Assembly (NCBI GenBank): GCA_001897605.1
Contig: MKTL01000005.1
Location: forward strand, 145,147 to 209,146
DNA length: 64,000 nucleotides
DNA from: Clostridiales bacterium 38-18
GTDB lineage: Bacteria; Bacillota; Clostridia; Peptostreptococcales; Acidaminobacteraceae
Direction of reading: 5' to 3'
Under the pieces are notes generated by a model. It ran no database searches and had not been told where the DNA came from. It saw only the letters and a program-made list of their open reading frames with translations. Numbering within the stretch: position 1 is the stretch's first letter; each line of letters starts with the position of its first letter. Position numbers and translations under genes: made by a program. Shown in pieces: positions 9,821 to 18,505 of this stretch.

Positions 9821-12800
9821 TCACATATGATGCATCTAGTGTGGATGGTGACTTTGTAACAATCAACACTTACGAGATTTACTATGATTTAAATAGTGAT
9901 GGTGTTCCAGAGCAAAAAGTAAAATCGGGCAATTATGCTGATTTTGACACATTTAAACCCGATCAGTTAGGCGTCTATAAAATCAAATTTTTCGCAGAGG
10001 AAACATTTGGAGAGCCAACACTTGCACAACATATTACCGCAAGTGATAAGCGAAATGCGGTGATAGAACGTACCTTTAGCGTTGAGAACTTATCGCCAAT
10101 GGCGAAGCTCTTTACCGATATCGAATACGACTTTCCACAAGCAGATGTCATAGTTTTGACGGATAAGGACATTACGAGAGAAACAAATAGCGCTATCCTA
10201 AACGACCGTGTTTCATGGATGAATACACTTAGACAATCGGGGATTGATGCGAGTGTACAAAATTGGGATTTATTCACCTACACATATAGTCAAGACGTTT
10301 CACCAGTTTATAACACAGGAAGTTCAGTTCCTTCGCAGACGAAAACCTATTCAAGTGGTGGCTATAGTGGAACGGTTAACAGAATCGATTACATCAACAA
10401 CCCCTATCAGTATGATGCTGGGCGATATGTGAGCGTTACTAAGTCTGATTATTTCACAGGCGGGAGTGCTTTTCAAAGTGGCGAAGGTTCTACACCTTCA
10501 ACATTACCATCTAAAGAGTGGTATGATGATGGAACTTTTAAAGGTTGGTTAGGACAGATTAACTATGTTTATGATTCAGGTCCGATTAAAGACTCAAAAG
10601 GAAATGTTATAAGTTTTTGGTTTACAAGAAGTTGTGATTATGGTGGTACTCTATACGCTACCGTTCAAGAGTGGCAGAGTGATTGGCGATGGGCGGATGA
10701 TTATACTGGCTATTATGCAGGAACAATTTACAAGTACGTTAAACAGAGCTTTACACCAGTATTTAGAATGAACTCAAACAAGTATATTGTTTATTTTTCC
10801 GATAGCTACATCAACCATAAAGATGACATACAAGCCGTTCTCGATAAAGGAAGCTCAAAGATTATTTTAGTAGGAAAGGGCGCTTCTGATATTGAGTCGC
10901 AATTTACACATGATTATTTTATAGACAACAGCGAAAAGTCACTTGATGCGGTAATGGCTGAAGTCAATAGAATTATTATTGAAGACAACCCATATGAGAA
11001 CAATCAATTATTATTAGTGAATGAATCATTTACACTTAACACCGCTGATTATGACTTTGAAAACGACCCGATTGAAGCGTATGGATTAATCTATGTTCAT
11101 GATTCAAATTACTATGATAATACAATGGGGCAGGAAACAGGCACATCTACAAGCCAAGCAAACGGCTCATACACGACCACTGTTAAATCTAGCTTTTCAA
11201 AAGTCGGGCATTACACCATCTATCGCAAAACGAAGGACATTCCAATCGACTTCATAGATTATTCTCAGGAATCAAATCTTGCAAAGCTTGATATATTTGT
11301 CCATCGAAAACCAATAGCAGATTTTTCGCTTGACTGGGATTATGATTCTACAACAGCGAAGTATTTAACTACATGGGTAGACAAAAGTTATGATTTAGAT
11401 CATCAATTTTCAGATGCCCAAAAGGGGATTAGAGACAGGCGTATTATGTACCGCAAAACTTCGGGTGACAATGTTTGGATTTACTCTATCCCTAACAACT
11501 TAACTTCTGGCACTTACGAATTAAGATATAGCGTCAAAGATATTGAGGGTGCTTGGAGTGATGAAAAAGTTTACACTTTCACTTTGGCATCTGAGCCACC
11601 GATTCAATTTAAAGCAGAGCTGAGGCCAAAGGTATCAACTCAATCTTTATCAAAGTTTCCAATCGGTCAAACGGTACAGTGGTATGATGTTTGGTCTAGG
11701 TTCGCTTATGCACATCATCTTGAAGTTAGCTTATGGGATGGAACTACACGAGTTACAACAGTTCCAATTAAAACAGTAAACTATAGCACATCAACTGCTT
11801 TAAAGATGGGTAATGATTATGCTTGGAATGATATAGATTTCTTAATTCCTAAAGGAGCTGGTCTTCAAGAAAAGACATATACCTTAAGAATTGAAGCTAT
11901 TTCAAATTCAAATTCAAATAATCGGACAGTAATCAATAGATCAATCACACTTGTTAACAATACACCACCTACAGTTTCGTTTGTGAGTTATTCACCATCA
12001 ACTTTATTTCAAGGTTTAGAAATTATAAACACCGCATTACCAGTTGATATCGACGGGGATATTTTGACACTTGAGTATTATGCAGCGCATGAAAATGATA
12101 GTTATCAACTCGTGAATGCTTACTCAAATGTAATTCAAGGAAAGAACTTTATTTTAGACCCCGTACTTTTAGAGAAAGCTGGCAACTATAAATTTAAGGT
12201 AGTAGCAACAGATACAAGCGGAACAACTGGCGAAGCAGAGGTCATTTATAATGTTAAGCCGTTGGTCTTGGAAAATTTGAGGGTTAAAACGATTTATGAT
12301 TATTCTTGGAAAAAGTATTTTTATAATACGAACATGAATGCAACGTCATTGACCTTAAACGGTATACCAGTTTCAGATTTTCCAATATATAAAAATAAAG
12401 AAGGGGGAAGTATTAAGTTAGGCTATTCGGTTTTAATGTCGATTGACTCAATCGGCTTTATTGACCCTAGTGACTACATTTCAATTCAAAGTCGATTCTT
12501 TTTAAGAACCGGCTCAACCTATCAAGAGGTTGAATTATATGTCAAAGACACAAACAATGGCGCATATAAAAAACTAAGCAATTCAATTTATCATGACAAG
12601 ATATTGAATTTCACTCTAACTAATAGAAGTAGTTTAGGGGGCGAACGTAGTCGGTGGGAATTTGGTTTTTATTTACCGCCCAATACTCTAGCTGTACCAA
12701 AAGGACAAGCACTCGATATCTACAAGAAAAATTATGTAAAAGGTGATTTATTAGTCAGCCTCGATATTATAGGCTCTAAGCCCACTTTTGACGTATCGTA

Positions 12801-12972
12801 TGACTACACATCAAAAGAAACCGCGTGGTCTAGCTCAAGTGGAAGCTCATACGGAAGCAATTTGAAATCAAGCAAAAGTTTACTAGGCAAAGGCATTGGT
12901 GCAGGAGAAATTTTCTTTTACACAACGCTTTCAACAAATTTAGATGATATTAAATTAAATAAGGAGTGGTAA
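7855..12972 (+). CDS. Giant secreted surface protein, copy 1
   Basis: This 1,705-residue protein has a signal peptide (MKKRLSIFLTICLLLTAIPF) and no LPXTG motif or C-terminal membrane anchor. The N-terminal 600 residues are shared with the copy starting at 62035. Further on there are Ig/PKD-like segments, for example around 1150-1250 (KPIADFSLDWDYD) and 1370-1460 (PPTVSFVSYSPS). Two Rossmann-like strands (DVIVLTDKD, about 765, and SSKIILVGKG, about 1000) could belong to one split domain. It lies between an SLH protein and the conjugation core and overlaps no gene by more than its final codons, so a role in cell-cell contact during mating is a reasonable inference. Its exact function is not recognised. 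Confidence 0.8.
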   Translation: MKKRLSIFLTICLLLTAIPFTSYPISISQTVDKSKYDGGQFFKSDPYNGLSWNDYKLNNGIPSTISRTVTKVVGGKTQTHYFNMELFADKGIIVYGDYTFVTQDFKPGTGSLDIYGNYVLINNQGYYAGGTGEYRYHGLDAQGELYANGSFPIDAISGKKAEEKKWVYKYWSKIDNDLGSSFIKDPSLYNRIANGDWNANTQYRNTMIAMINNALPFELLNTNKTDKNAYNYANVMTAPTSRYAGEVEMVNWGWSTKKQANSEFYQIFSTNTTKQKIITPVESVTTAFIVGEGVENDKAYIDVKVNVRGELQDQHLFDGIDTEGITDEVRRAIEYNRDDIDHWTFELRNDLDARVLNQNGRRVSFQAGATDFTIRFYSDAYENRRDLNGKLDIMFWGKASCVFVTGEKSEDTSSSNISLESPPVVKEKTDIHFDITVPNYMLDTEKFKIVDNTVIEGEDFEKWVELEGVRLSESEMNDFLSGNYLFPLLGEDKIYTYNIHYSNFDDQNYDFINYVVVYTTKPKAQFKVTGTFKENRLIEANSDITNVNSAYLRANASFSNLVFDVSNKQGDNSIIKYGTKNSSLIQFIVKGQTAINLQMQVRADVTPSKIERYDIPVGYHISNLYNYDLFTVQDYKPAMSLNIWNPALLRNETLDFTYDASSVDGDFVTINTYEIYYDLNSDGVPEQKVKSGNYADFDTFKPDQLGVYKIKFFAEETFGEPTLAQHITASDKRNAVIERTFSVENLSPMAKLFTDIEYDFPQADVIVLTDKDITRETNSAILNDRVSWMNTLRQSGIDASVQNWDLFTYTYSQDVSPVYNTGSSVPSQTKTYSSGGYSGTVNRIDYINNPYQYDAGRYVSVTKSDYFTGGSAFQSGEGSTPSTLPSKEWYDDGTFKGWLGQINYVYDSGPIKDSKGNVISFWFTRSCDYGGTLYATVQEWQSDWRWADDYTGYYAGTIYKYVKQSFTPVFRMNSNKYIVYFSDSYINHKDDIQAVLDKGSSKIILVGKGASDIESQFTHDYFIDNSEKSLDAVMAEVNRIIIEDNPYENNQLLLVNESFTLNTADYDFENDPIEAYGLIYVHDSNYYDNTMGQETGTSTSQANGSYTTTVKSSFSKVGHYTIYRKTKDIPIDFIDYSQESNLAKLDIFVHRKPIADFSLDWDYDSTTAKYLTTWVDKSYDLDHQFSDAQKGIRDRRIMYRKTSGDNVWIYSIPNNLTSGTYELRYSVKDIEGAWSDEKVYTFTLASEPPIQFKAELRPKVSTQSLSKFPIGQTVQWYDVWSRFAYAHHLEVSLWDGTTRVTTVPIKTVNYSTSTALKMGNDYAWNDIDFLIPKGAGLQEKTYTLRIEAISNSNSNNRTVINRSITLVNNTPPTVSFVSYSPSTLFQGLEIINTALPVDIDGDILTLEYYAAHENDSYQLVNAYSNVIQGKNFILDPVLLEKAGNYKFKVVATDTSGTTGEAEVIYNVKPLVLENLRVKTIYDYSWKKYFYNTNMNATSLTLNGIPVSDFPIYKNKEGGSIKLGYSVLMSIDSIGFIDPSDYISIQSRFFLRTGSTYQEVELYVKDTNNGAYKKLSNSIYHDKILNFTLTNRSSLGGERSRWEFGFYLPPNTLAVPKGQALDIYKKNYVKGDLLVSLDIIGSKPTFDVSYDYTSKETAWSSSSGSSYGSNLKSSKSLLGKGIGAGEIFFYTTLSTNLDDIKLNKEW

Positions 12973-12974
12973 TT

Positions 12975-13292
12975 ATGTTACAAAACACATATAGTTCAGT
13001 TTTAAAAGTTAACAGTTGGAAAACAACGGATGATATTTTAAATGCGATCGCCGGTATTGGCTCATTGATTTTGAGCTTCGCATTGCTTTGTGCATCAATC
13101 TATTTAATAGTAAATGCAGTTGGTTTTTTTAGAAAATCCGGGGACACTTCAAGTAATGAAATGGAAAGAGCAAAAGCTAGAAGTTCTGGGTTTGTAAACC
13201 TCGGCTTAGCCATTGGTATATTTTTGATTACTGCTGTTGTATTTATCGTTGGTTCATCTGTACTTGGAATCGCAGGGTTTAGAAAATTATGA
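12975..13292 (+). CDS. VirB2/TrbC-like small membrane protein
   Basis: This 105-residue protein has two hydrophobic helices separated by a short charged loop, with an N-terminal amphipathic stretch. It is placed directly before VirB6-, VirB3- and VirB4-like genes, the position of the pilin-like VirB2/TrbC subunit in type IV secretion operons of Gram-positive elements. I choose the ATG at 12975 because AAGGAG lies eight bases upstream; a GTG at 12966 is too close to it. Its stop overlaps the next start (ATGA), showing coupling. Assignment rests on size, topology and position, not on a diagnostic motif. Confidence 0.6.
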   Translation: MLQNTYSSVLKVNSWKTTDDILNAIAGIGSLILSFALLCASIYLIVNAVGFFRKSGDTSSNEMERAKARSSGFVNLGLAIGIFLITAVVFIVGSSVLGIAGFRKL

Positions 13293-14176
13293 TAATGCTT
13301 GTTGTAGGTGGTTTTATAGGTTTACTGTTTTTGACTATAGGATCAATTTTAAGTATTGTTATTGAGCTCATTAACGGTTTACTAATAACGCCACCTTATA
13401 TTTTAAACGACTTACCGTATATTGGTTATTTTATTACTTTTGTAAGAGCAGTTGCATTAATTTATTTGGTTGTTAATGCAATTAGAAAACTCGTTGAAAT
13501 TGGCGAATATAGGAATGAGAAAATTGAGACATTCTTTATTAAGCTTATGTTTGGGATATTAGGTATTGCTGCAACTCCATTTTTAATTAAGTTTATATTT
13601 CTGCCTTTTAATTATTATGTGATGAATGCAATTCTTTTTATAACGAAACAAACCACAAATACAAATCTTATCGATACCAGTATCTTTGGACTTTCAGATT
13701 TCTTAAATGAAAGAAATTCATTTGACATTGTTAAAGACATTGGAGATACCTTATCACTTTTAATTAAGCAATTAGTTTTAATGTGCGTTACACTTTTTTT
13801 CTTTATTAAAATTACTTTCATTGGTGGGAAAAGAGCAGGTTTCATTATCATAATGTATCTTGTTGGACCACTTTCTGCTTCATCTTTAGTAATCGATTCT
13901 AAGGCTATTGGAAGTTGGCTAACTGAATGCTTCATATGGGCGATTAGTGGTATGTTCATGTTGATATTTATATTCCTCGGAATTGAGTTTCTTACATTAG
14001 GCATGGATTTCAAATCGGGGCGAACACTAGCTTATCAACTAGTTTTAGGTATTGCTTTACTAGATATTTCAACTCGTCCAGATGATCTCATCAGACCTTT
14101 TGTGTATGCTAAAATTGGCATGACTAATTCAAGAGATATGAACACGGATGCTAATGTACTTAACACATTATTTTAG
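13289..14176 (+). CDS. VirB6/TrbL-like polytopic conjugation protein
   Basis: A 295-residue protein with about six to seven membrane helices and a short polar C-terminus. It follows the VirB2-like gene with a 4-bp overlap and precedes the PrgI/VirB3-like gene. In Gram-positive type IV systems this slot holds the TrbL/VirB6 inner-membrane channel subunit, which forms the path for substrate DNA and protein. The central region contains GLSDFLNERNSFDIVKDIGD, between helices. No catalytic motif is expected. The identification is by topology and synteny. Confidence 0.65.
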   Translation: MIMLVVGGFIGLLFLTIGSILSIVIELINGLLITPPYILNDLPYIGYFITFVRAVALIYLVVNAIRKLVEIGEYRNEKIETFFIKLMFGILGIAATPFLIKFIFLPFNYYVMNAILFITKQTTNTNLIDTSIFGLSDFLNERNSFDIVKDIGDTLSLLIKQLVLMCVTLFFFIKITFIGGKRAGFIIIMYLVGPLSASSLVIDSKAIGSWLTECFIWAISGMFMLIFIFLGIEFLTLGMDFKSGRTLAYQLVLGIALLDISTRPDDLIRPFVYAKIGMTNSRDMNTDANVLNTLF

Positions 14177-14201
14177 AATTTTAAACAGGATGGATTAATA
14201 A

Positions 14202-14561
14202 ATGAGTGAGGAAAAAAGAAGAATTACACGAAATCTTGATACAAGAACTAAGCTGTTTGGATTGACTCTTCCGAGACTATTTTTTTTAGTTTCGGTAGAT
14301 ACAATCTACATAATTTATTTTCTACTTAAATTGATATTTGTAGGAGTTGACTTTTTTTCAGTTGCAGGTGGATTTCTTAAGTTGATTTTTATTCATCTTG
14401 TAATATGGGGATTGCTCCAAGAAGTGTCGTATGGTGTTATTACGATTGCAAGTATTATTAATTGGTTAAAAGCTCTAACAAGAAAATCGCAAACTTTCTA
14501 CTGGGAAGGAACAAAGAATGATGAAAATAAAACCATTGTCAAAATCGACCAAACAAATTAG
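14202..14561 (+). CDS. PrgI/VirB3-like conjugation protein
   Basis: This 119-residue protein has the PrgI pattern: a basic N-terminus (ITRNLDTRTKLFGLTLPRL), two closely spaced membrane helices and a polar tail ending near FYWEGTK. PrgI/VirB3 proteins sit at the membrane beside VirB4 and help place it in the channel. The gene overlaps the VirB4 start by 44 bp, which is common for this pair and means the two are translated together. Confidence 0.75.
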   Translation: MSEEKRRITRNLDTRTKLFGLTLPRLFFLVSVDTIYIIYFLLKLIFVGVDFFSVAGGFLKLIFIHLVIWGLLQEVSYGVITIASIINWLKALTRKSQTFYWEGTKNDENKTIVKIDQTN

Positions 14562-16959
14562 TGTACCAATCGAGGAAATCACGGATTTAATAAAGACAAG
14601 CGAGGGATATTCTCTCTTGAGCAGGGTCTTTCCTCTGAATGTACCAATGATGGCAGATAACTCTAAGAACAATATGTACAAAGCAATTCATTCAGCACTA
14701 ATGACAATTGATTCCAACTTGTTGTCTGTTTACATTGTCAACAAAGTTGTAGATCTTCAAGAACCCGTTTTGCATCAACACGATCTGTTAAAGAAAACTA
14801 AAATTGACTTTGAAAAACCAATTATTGAGAACAATATAATTAATTTAAAAGATTTTCAAGAAAAAAAGAATACAAAACAAGGCGCACAAAACAATTTACA
14901 CTTTTATGTTCTATTCACCACCAAAGATAAAGATTATAACAGGGCTTTAAGCGAACTCAAGCGTCAGTCTGACGCTTTCAATAGGGAGCTTTCAGCTTCG
15001 GGTCTCTTATCAATGCAAATGAAAGCGTTTGACACGAAAAGGCTACTTTTTGATATCACTTCAAAAGAGAGTAGCCAAGATACACAAATTGATGAATCAT
15101 GGCGTGTCTCTGATGTTTTACCGAGGCCTTATAGAACTCTAGATAAAGACAATAAGCATTTATTCATAGGTGATGCTTATTATAGACACTTTTATGTATC
15201 GAAGTTTCCATTGTTCGTTGATAACTATTCATGGTTTGACCGATTTTTACAGTACAAATCTGACTTTGTAATTGCTATGCATTTTGAATATCAATTATTT
15301 GATGAAAGCTATTCAAAGGCTCTTACTAGAACTAGGGTCAATCATACTTTAACAAGTCAAACGGAAAAAAATGACGCTGATAAAAACAGACAAAAGAATA
15401 TTGAAAGGTCCTTAATCGAAACAAGTAATAAGCTCTCAGATGAAGCTGAAAAGTTATTTAAAGTAACCACTTTGATTCAGCTTCAAGACGAGAGCATGGA
15501 AGTATTAAATGACAAAGTATCTAATCTTAGAAAATCGACGGTTGGATTTAATTTTTCAGAAATTAGACACGAGAAGGACAGAGAGTTTATCCCATTTTTC
15601 GCAACTTTGCCAATAGGCTATCGAGATAATTTGATTAACAATCTTAGATGGACTTTGAAATCTTCTGATTTTGCATCAATGTTAATTTTTAATAGTAGTG
15701 ATTATATTGAATCTGATGGAATCGCAATTGGAACGACTTTAATACCTAAAGAAAAGACTTTTGAACTAAAAGGCCCAATTATAACTAATAAGGCGAATAG
15801 AAGAATACACAATAACGGGCATACCGCAATTGTAGCAACAACAGGAGCAGGTAAAACAACGTTTTTAAAATCTTTTGTAGATGGTTATGTACCCTATTAT
15901 GATTACAATACTTTAATTGACTTCAAAGGGGATCTGTTTTTTCCATATGGAAAAAGATATAAATTTTCACAGATGAAATATTGTGTAAATCCACTTCATA
16001 TTTTTAACGTAGATAAATTAAGTGATGAAGAGCTGGTTTTAAAAATTAATGATACTATTGATAACTTTGTTGAATATGCGTACTGGTTTAGCGAAGATAT
16101 GTCTCAGAGAAAAGGAAATATACTCAAGAAAGATTTAAGAGAGATTTTTGAAAAAACTAGAAAGTCTAGGGAGCTACCAATTATCTCTGATTTAATTAAT
16201 CTTTTAAATGAAAAGGTTAAAAACACTGACCTTACAACAGAGGAACGAACAGTTAGAAAAAATTTCATAATTGATTTTGAAGAACTGTATCTTGGAACAA
16301 TGGCGCCTCTCATTAACGGTCAAACAAATGTTGAATTTTCTAAGTTTCAAGTATTTGATGTTTCGGGACTAAATAAAGTAGTTGTACCACCGATCATGGA
16401 CTTAGTACTCAAGATGACAAATAATTTTATCAGAAGTTTTGGCGTTTACAAACCACCAAAACATCACGTCGTTATTGATGAAGCACATAACTTATCAAGC
16501 AAGAGTAACCCATTTGCAATTCTTTTCTTGATAGAGAAATATCTTAAAGAGATAAGAGGCTTTGGCTGTGATGTGACAACTGCAACTCAAAATATTGTTG
16601 ACTATGGTAAAGTTGAAGGCGGTGAGCTTGTAATAGGCTTGAGTCATTTTAAAATCTTCTTTACTGTTTCATCAAATGATATTACTGAGATTAAAAAACT
16701 TAATTTAAATCTCACGGAAAGTGAATATGAGTTGATTAAAGAAGATGAATCCTCAAACCCTCAAATGCTTTCGAATATGGACGTAAGCAGAAAATCAAGA
16801 GGAATCATGTTCATAGGTAGTCGAAAAATAGGCATACAAAAGTTCTTAAAAAAAGCTGAAATTGAATGGGCACTCCCAGAAGATTTTGAAAAGTATTATA
16901 ACGAAAGGTCACGATATTTGAGCCTTTATGAACAACAAGGCTTGGTGATTAATGAATGA
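14518..16959 (+). CDS. VirB4/TraE-type conjugation ATPase
   Basis: This 813-residue protein is the main energising ATPase of a type IV secretion system. Walker A ATTGAGKTT lies at about 440-448 and Walker B HHVVIDEAHN at about 650-659; a C-terminal RecA-like region with TATQNIVDYG follows. The N-terminal third matches the VirB4 N-domain in size but is not strongly motif-bearing. It is coupled to the PrgI-like gene upstream and to the M23 peptidase gene downstream (4-bp overlap). A 19-bp element palindrome (14959-14977) lies in frame inside the gene and encodes KRQSDAF near residues 147-154. Confidence 0.92.
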   Translation: MMKIKPLSKSTKQISVPIEEITDLIKTSEGYSLLSRVFPLNVPMMADNSKNNMYKAIHSALMTIDSNLLSVYIVNKVVDLQEPVLHQHDLLKKTKIDFEKPIIENNIINLKDFQEKKNTKQGAQNNLHFYVLFTTKDKDYNRALSELKRQSDAFNRELSASGLLSMQMKAFDTKRLLFDITSKESSQDTQIDESWRVSDVLPRPYRTLDKDNKHLFIGDAYYRHFYVSKFPLFVDNYSWFDRFLQYKSDFVIAMHFEYQLFDESYSKALTRTRVNHTLTSQTEKNDADKNRQKNIERSLIETSNKLSDEAEKLFKVTTLIQLQDESMEVLNDKVSNLRKSTVGFNFSEIRHEKDREFIPFFATLPIGYRDNLINNLRWTLKSSDFASMLIFNSSDYIESDGIAIGTTLIPKEKTFELKGPIITNKANRRIHNNGHTAIVATTGAGKTTFLKSFVDGYVPYYDYNTLIDFKGDLFFPYGKRYKFSQMKYCVNPLHIFNVDKLSDEELVLKINDTIDNFVEYAYWFSEDMSQRKGNILKKDLREIFEKTRKSRELPIISDLINLLNEKVKNTDLTTEERTVRKNFIIDFEELYLGTMAPLINGQTNVEFSKFQVFDVSGLNKVVVPPIMDLVLKMTNNFIRSFGVYKPPKHHVVIDEAHNLSSKSNPFAILFLIEKYLKEIRGFGCDVTTATQNIVDYGKVEGGELVIGLSHFKIFFTVSSNDITEIKKLNLNLTESEYELIKEDESSNPQMLSNMDVSRKSRGIMFIGSRKIGIQKFLKKAEIEWALPEDFEKYYNERSRYLSLYEQQGLVINE
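14959..14977. repeat. 19-bp palindrome AAGCGTCAGTCTGACGCTT inside the VirB4 gene
   Basis: A perfect copy of the dispersed element palindrome occurs in frame in the VirB4 coding sequence. The same sequence is intergenic at 35712, 36342 and 44177. Confidence 0.9.
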
Positions 16960-18077
16960 ATTTTGCGAGTTTAATTAGTACTGCGGCGAAAGCTTATGCA
17001 ACGAAAAAAGCTACTTCAAAGTTCAACGGTGGAAAGAAAAAAGGGAAAAACAATATAATCATTAGTATTGTGATGGGCTTTGTTCTACTGTTGGCATTTA
17101 TCCCTACAATGCTTATGAGCATCTTAACCCCTTTTGTAAACTCAGATACTGAAACAAAAGAACTTTTGCAAGACTATTACTATGCTTCAACAGAGATTGG
17201 TATTGATTATGTTCATCTTGTGGCTTATGACATGGTTAGATATGAGCTTGACTTAAGCCAAGCGAAACCTTATGAGTCAGCACTTGATTTTTTGATTATT
17301 CAAGTTGATGTGTTCGAGGACCAACCCACAGGAGAAGTAGACGAGTTTGGAACAGAAACATATGAGCGAGTAAAAGTAAGTACTTATACTCGAAGAGGAA
17401 GCAGGGCGACTGAATTTCTTTCATCAATTACTGGTAAAGCATATTCAGATATTCGTGAGGTTGTGAATGATTTACAGAATCTTGATGATTACTATTACGA
17501 AGTAAAAGAAATCGCCTCAAGTCATATAGACGATATGATAGCACAATTTGATTCAGACCAAATCGAAATGCTAGACGCTATAATTGAGGCTAATATGGTT
17601 TCTGAAATGTATGCTCCGACAGAGATTCCAAATTTTTCTCTTTCTATGATTCCTACTAACTACTTTAGATTACCAAATGAAAGATTAACAATTGTTTCTT
17701 CACCTTTTGGTTATCGCATTCATCCAGTTTATCATGTAAGAAAGCTACACACTGGTACTGATTTAGTTGCTCAATCTTATACTTTTGGTACTGATGTTCA
17801 CCCTATTGCTTCTGGCTACGTTGTCAGAGTACAAAGGCTATTAACAGGCTACGGTAATAATGTCATGATAAGACACACAGACCCTAACGGAAATACGTGG
17901 TATTCTGTCTATGCTCATCTTAATGATATAACTGTAAATCTAGCTGATTACGTGAGCTATGATGATGTTATCGGTCATTTAGGTAACTCTGGAACAAGTA
18001 CAGGAGCACATTTGCACTTAGAAATAAAATTTGAACAGTATTTAATAGACCCTGATATCATTTTCAGGTTCGAATAA
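16956..18077 (+). CDS. Membrane-anchored M23 (LytM) peptidase of the conjugation system
   Basis: This 373-residue protein has one N-terminal membrane helix (about 30-52), a helical linker, and a C-terminal peptidase M23 domain. The zinc motif is present: HTGTD at about 265-269 and HLHLE at about 352-356. It should cut peptidoglycan peptide cross-links on the outer face of the membrane, opening the wall for the secretion channel as VirB1-type hydrolases do. The lysozyme-like domain often fused to such proteins is not seen. It is coupled to virB4 by a 4-bp overlap. Confidence 0.88.
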   Translation: MNFASLISTAAKAYATKKATSKFNGGKKKGKNNIIISIVMGFVLLLAFIPTMLMSILTPFVNSDTETKELLQDYYYASTEIGIDYVHLVAYDMVRYELDLSQAKPYESALDFLIIQVDVFEDQPTGEVDEFGTETYERVKVSTYTRRGSRATEFLSSITGKAYSDIREVVNDLQNLDDYYYEVKEIASSHIDDMIAQFDSDQIEMLDAIIEANMVSEMYAPTEIPNFSLSMIPTNYFRLPNERLTIVSSPFGYRIHPVYHVRKLHTGTDLVAQSYTFGTDVHPIASGYVVRVQRLLTGYGNNVMIRHTDPNGNTWYSVYAHLNDITVNLADYVSYDDVIGHLGNSGTSTGAHLHLEIKFEQYLIDPDIIFRFE

Positions 18078-18097
18078 AATTAAAGGAGATTTAAAAA

Positions 18098-18340
18098 ATG
18101 GCTATTATTCTTAACTTAAGCAAAAAGGTATCAAAAAAGGTTAATTTAGAAGAATCAACTTACAATAAATTAGAGACGTATTTTCGTTTCATGCTCTCAA
18201 AATCAAGTTTAGATGATGTAAGTTCTGAAACGTTTGAGAAACATTTTGATGATTTAATCGATCAGTTAGTTTTAGCAAGTATTGATAAAGACCGTGAGTT
18301 TTCAAAGTACTTAAAGAGTTTAGATACGAAACAAGAATAG
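18098..18340 (+). CDS. Small conserved-context protein of unknown function
   Basis: An 80-residue, charged, helical protein with no membrane segment, 20 bp after the M23 peptidase and preceded by AAAGGAG. The pattern of a basic N-terminal third and acidic C-terminal half is compatible with a small regulator, but I do not recognise a family. It is the last gene of the VirB-like operon; a TGTAWTACA repeat begins 2 bp after its stop codon. Confidence 0.6.
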   Translation: MAIILNLSKKVSKKVNLEESTYNKLETYFRFMLSKSSLDDVSSETFEKHFDDLIDQLVLASIDKDREFSKYLKSLDTKQE

Positions 18341-18342
18341 TT

Positions 18343-18486
18343 TGTATTACATTTTGTTGAGCTGCATCATCTGATCCTGATTCCTGAAGAGTGAATTTTG
18401 TATTACAAAGATGATGTAGCTTTAATACTATCTGTATTACATTATTTCATCCAGGCTGCTAACCGGCGCGCGATTTTTGTAATACA
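18343..18486. repeat. TGTAWTACA repeat block (four boxes: 56-bp pair, then 45-bp pair)
   Basis: Boxes start at 18343, 18399, 18433 and 18478, so the intervals are 56, 34 and 45 bp. The 56-bp unit contains TTCCTGAAG and GAGCTGCATC (reverse orientation of the family core). The block fills the whole gap between the stop at 18340 and the RBS of the topoisomerase gene at 18506. Confidence 0.9.
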
Positions 18487-18505
18487 CGATTAGAAAGGTG
18501 AGATT

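Noticed and set aside
9975..10277. Minus-strand frame inside the giant gene
   Set aside because: Shadow of a strong plus-strand coding sequence; no RBS or independent signal.
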